DNA of 64,000 bases. Source: Parasponia andersonii (taxonomy: Eukaryota; Streptophyta; Magnoliopsida; Rosales; Cannabaceae). The first letter of the stretch is position 1. The number at the start of each line of letters is the position of its first letter. The notes under the pieces were generated by a model, which saw nothing but the letters and a program-made list of their open reading frames with translations, ran no database searches and was not told where the DNA came from. Location: contig JXTB01000177.1 in the NCBI GenBank assembly GCA_002914805.1, forward strand, positions 298,548 through 362,547, read 5' to 3'. This document shows positions 62,761 through 64,000 of this stretch, in pieces. The position numbers were made by a program, and so were the translations under genes.

Positions 62761-63139
62761 TAGTTCTTTAGGATAAAATGGAGCTTCCTTTTAATGTAGG
62801 TGAGTGCAAACTTTAAAAAAAAATGCGATGTCACGACCTAGATTTGAGATCCTCGAAGAGTCAAAGAGTCGCCAGATCTCAAATCTCACATTTCTCAAGG
62901 TCACGCGTACCTTTTTCTGATAGATGAAAATACGTGTTGCCTTTTCTAAGATAGATAGCAGAACTCGAGGAGAGTCAAGGATATTGATGATGCCAACCGT
63001 CGTTTTTAAACCAAATCTTTTCAAATTTTGAAAGATTCTGATCTATCTTCGGAAAAAATCAAATCCCGCGTGAACTTCGGCCTTTAGATCTGAAAATCAA
63101 ATACCTTGATCTACAGCTGTGATTTAACGGTGCTTAGGG

Positions 63140-63147
63140 TATAAATA
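63140..63147 (+). promoter_or_regulatory. Putative TATA box of the antisense gene (second element)
   Basis: TATAAATA lies 177 bp upstream of the conserved leader-intron donor; the first element has TATAAAG 209 bp upstream of its donor. Confidence 0.6.
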
Positions 63148-63316
63148 TCAGAAATCAATCCATTTCTGCTCCATTACACTGTTTCCATCTTTTCTTAGAA
63201 AATCCCGAAGTTTCAGAGAACCCTACAGCGTCATTTTGTCCTTTAGCTCGCACAATTCCAGTACCTTCTCCGACGGAGTTCAAACCATATCTCAATCCCT
63301 CCACTTTCGTAGAAAG

Positions 63317-63714
63317 GTTAGTTCATTTCTTCTCTCTTATTTTTCTCTGTCTGTTCTTGGAAAAACAATTTCAATTTCTAGGAATAGAAACACATCCCAC
63401 ATCAGAACGAACTGAAATGGGAATTATTTTTCTCCCTTTTCCGGTTTATAAAGTATACTTCACTAGCTAATGGTCAGAGAAACCCATGAGAAGAATTTCT
63501 AGGGTCTGATACCCTATTTTATTTTCCGATGAACTGCTCGAACATTTATTTTCTGACGAACTGCTCAAACAATTTTTATGAATCCGTAGACCTCTTAGGA
63601 ATAAATCGATGAGCTTGCTTGTTAGTACAATCCTAGGATGAATTCCCAAAGTACTGGCATAGTGAGAATCCTCGATGCTTGCATAGGACTAAATCCATCT
63701 GTATTTCTTTTCAG
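63317..63714 (+). other. Leader intron of the antisense gene (second element)
   Basis: Donor AGAAAG|GTTAGT, acceptor TTTCTTTTCAG| immediately followed by ATG. Length 398 bp versus 633 bp in the first element. Confidence 0.6.
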
Positions 63715-63855
63715 ATGTCTAGTAGTGAGGAATTTAGGGAAGGGAATACGTTTTCTGGAGAATCTGACTCGAGTGTTAGCTCCATTAACCTTGAAGACTC
63801 TAACGCACCCCCCCATCCCACACACGTACGTAAGGGTATTTGTATAAATATTTAG
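63715..63855 (+). CDS. Start of the antisense gene of the second Tat-type element
   Basis: The ATG directly follows the acceptor and opens MSSSEEFREGNTFSGESD, a Ser/Glu-rich start, then SSINLEDSN, which aligns with the LINLED remnant of the first element. The frame ends at TAG after 46 codons, so this copy is either truncated or has a further splice: a GTACGT donor-like site sits at about 63826, within the frame. The downstream part is beyond what can be judged here. Confidence 0.5.
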   Translation: MSSSEEFREGNTFSGESDSSVSSINLEDSNAPPHPTHVRKGICINI

Positions 63856-64000
63856 TGAGATCGGGAGGCATTACTTGACTTAGAATTGATAAAATCGGGG
63901 AAAATTAAAACTTTTTAGAAGGAAAAAGGAAATTTCCACTCATAATTATACATACTCTAATGTATACATATATACACCCTCGGTAAGTGGGCCTCTCATG

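Larger units (their letters stand above)
62105..64000 (-). mobile_element. Second Tat-type element, 3' end only (continues beyond window)
   Basis: The LTR at 62105-62742 is followed on its right by a purine tract (minus strand), so it is a 3' LTR of a minus-strand element whose body lies to the right. The next 1.2 kb align with 52431-53730 of the first element: the promoter and 5' end of the antisense gene. Confidence 0.75.

Overview
This is a nuclear window from a flowering plant, most likely a eudicot. It is AT-rich and intron-bearing, with two half-size ABCG transporter loci in a matrix of plant LTR retrotransposons (Copia, Ty3/gypsy) and a CACTA (En/Spm) DNA transposon. I cannot name the species. 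Two N gaps (31898-32032, 49583-49867) and two single Ns (25564, 34750) show a draft short-read assembly.

Layout: 1-1176 is the 5' end of a minus-strand Copia element. 2953-3277 is exon 1 of ABCG copy A (minus), whose later exons are not in the window. 3400-9542 is gene-poor. 9543-22155 is a decayed minus-strand gypsy element with ~2.5 kb LTRs; a second gypsy element is nested in its pol (about 12291-15073) and a ~1.3 kb block carrying the 5' LTR end, PBS and gag (about 18594-19920) is inverted. 22156-25969 is mostly unassigned, with an orphan exon-like stretch beside an assembly duplication. 25970-31367 is a complete but dead plus-strand Copia element, related to the one at the left edge.

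32183-39090 is the one apparently functional gene: ABCG copy B, eight exons on the minus strand, 719 codons, splice phases consistent throughout. 41321-51271 is a CACTA transposon bounded by an ACT target duplication, with two decayed transposase-type genes. 51853-61921 is a minus-strand gypsy element of Tat/Ogre type carrying an additional gene on the opposite strand between pol and the 3' LTR. 62105 to the end is a second element of that family, showing the LTR and the 5' end of the same antisense gene.

The ABCG copies are a tandem pair sharing an exon 1 boundary and a TATA box about 100 bp upstream of the ATG. The most interesting structure is the antisense gene of the Tat-type elements: it has its own TATA box, a 5' leader intron conserved between two copies and ending directly at an ATG, and a clean 73-bp internal GT-AG intron, so it looks like a spliced Pol II gene carried by a retrotransposon. 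Other notable signals are W-box-rich Copia leaders, the inversion that splits one LTR, tandem and snap-back repeats inside the CACTA element, and two exact 95-bp duplications at single Ns that look like k-mer assembly artefacts.
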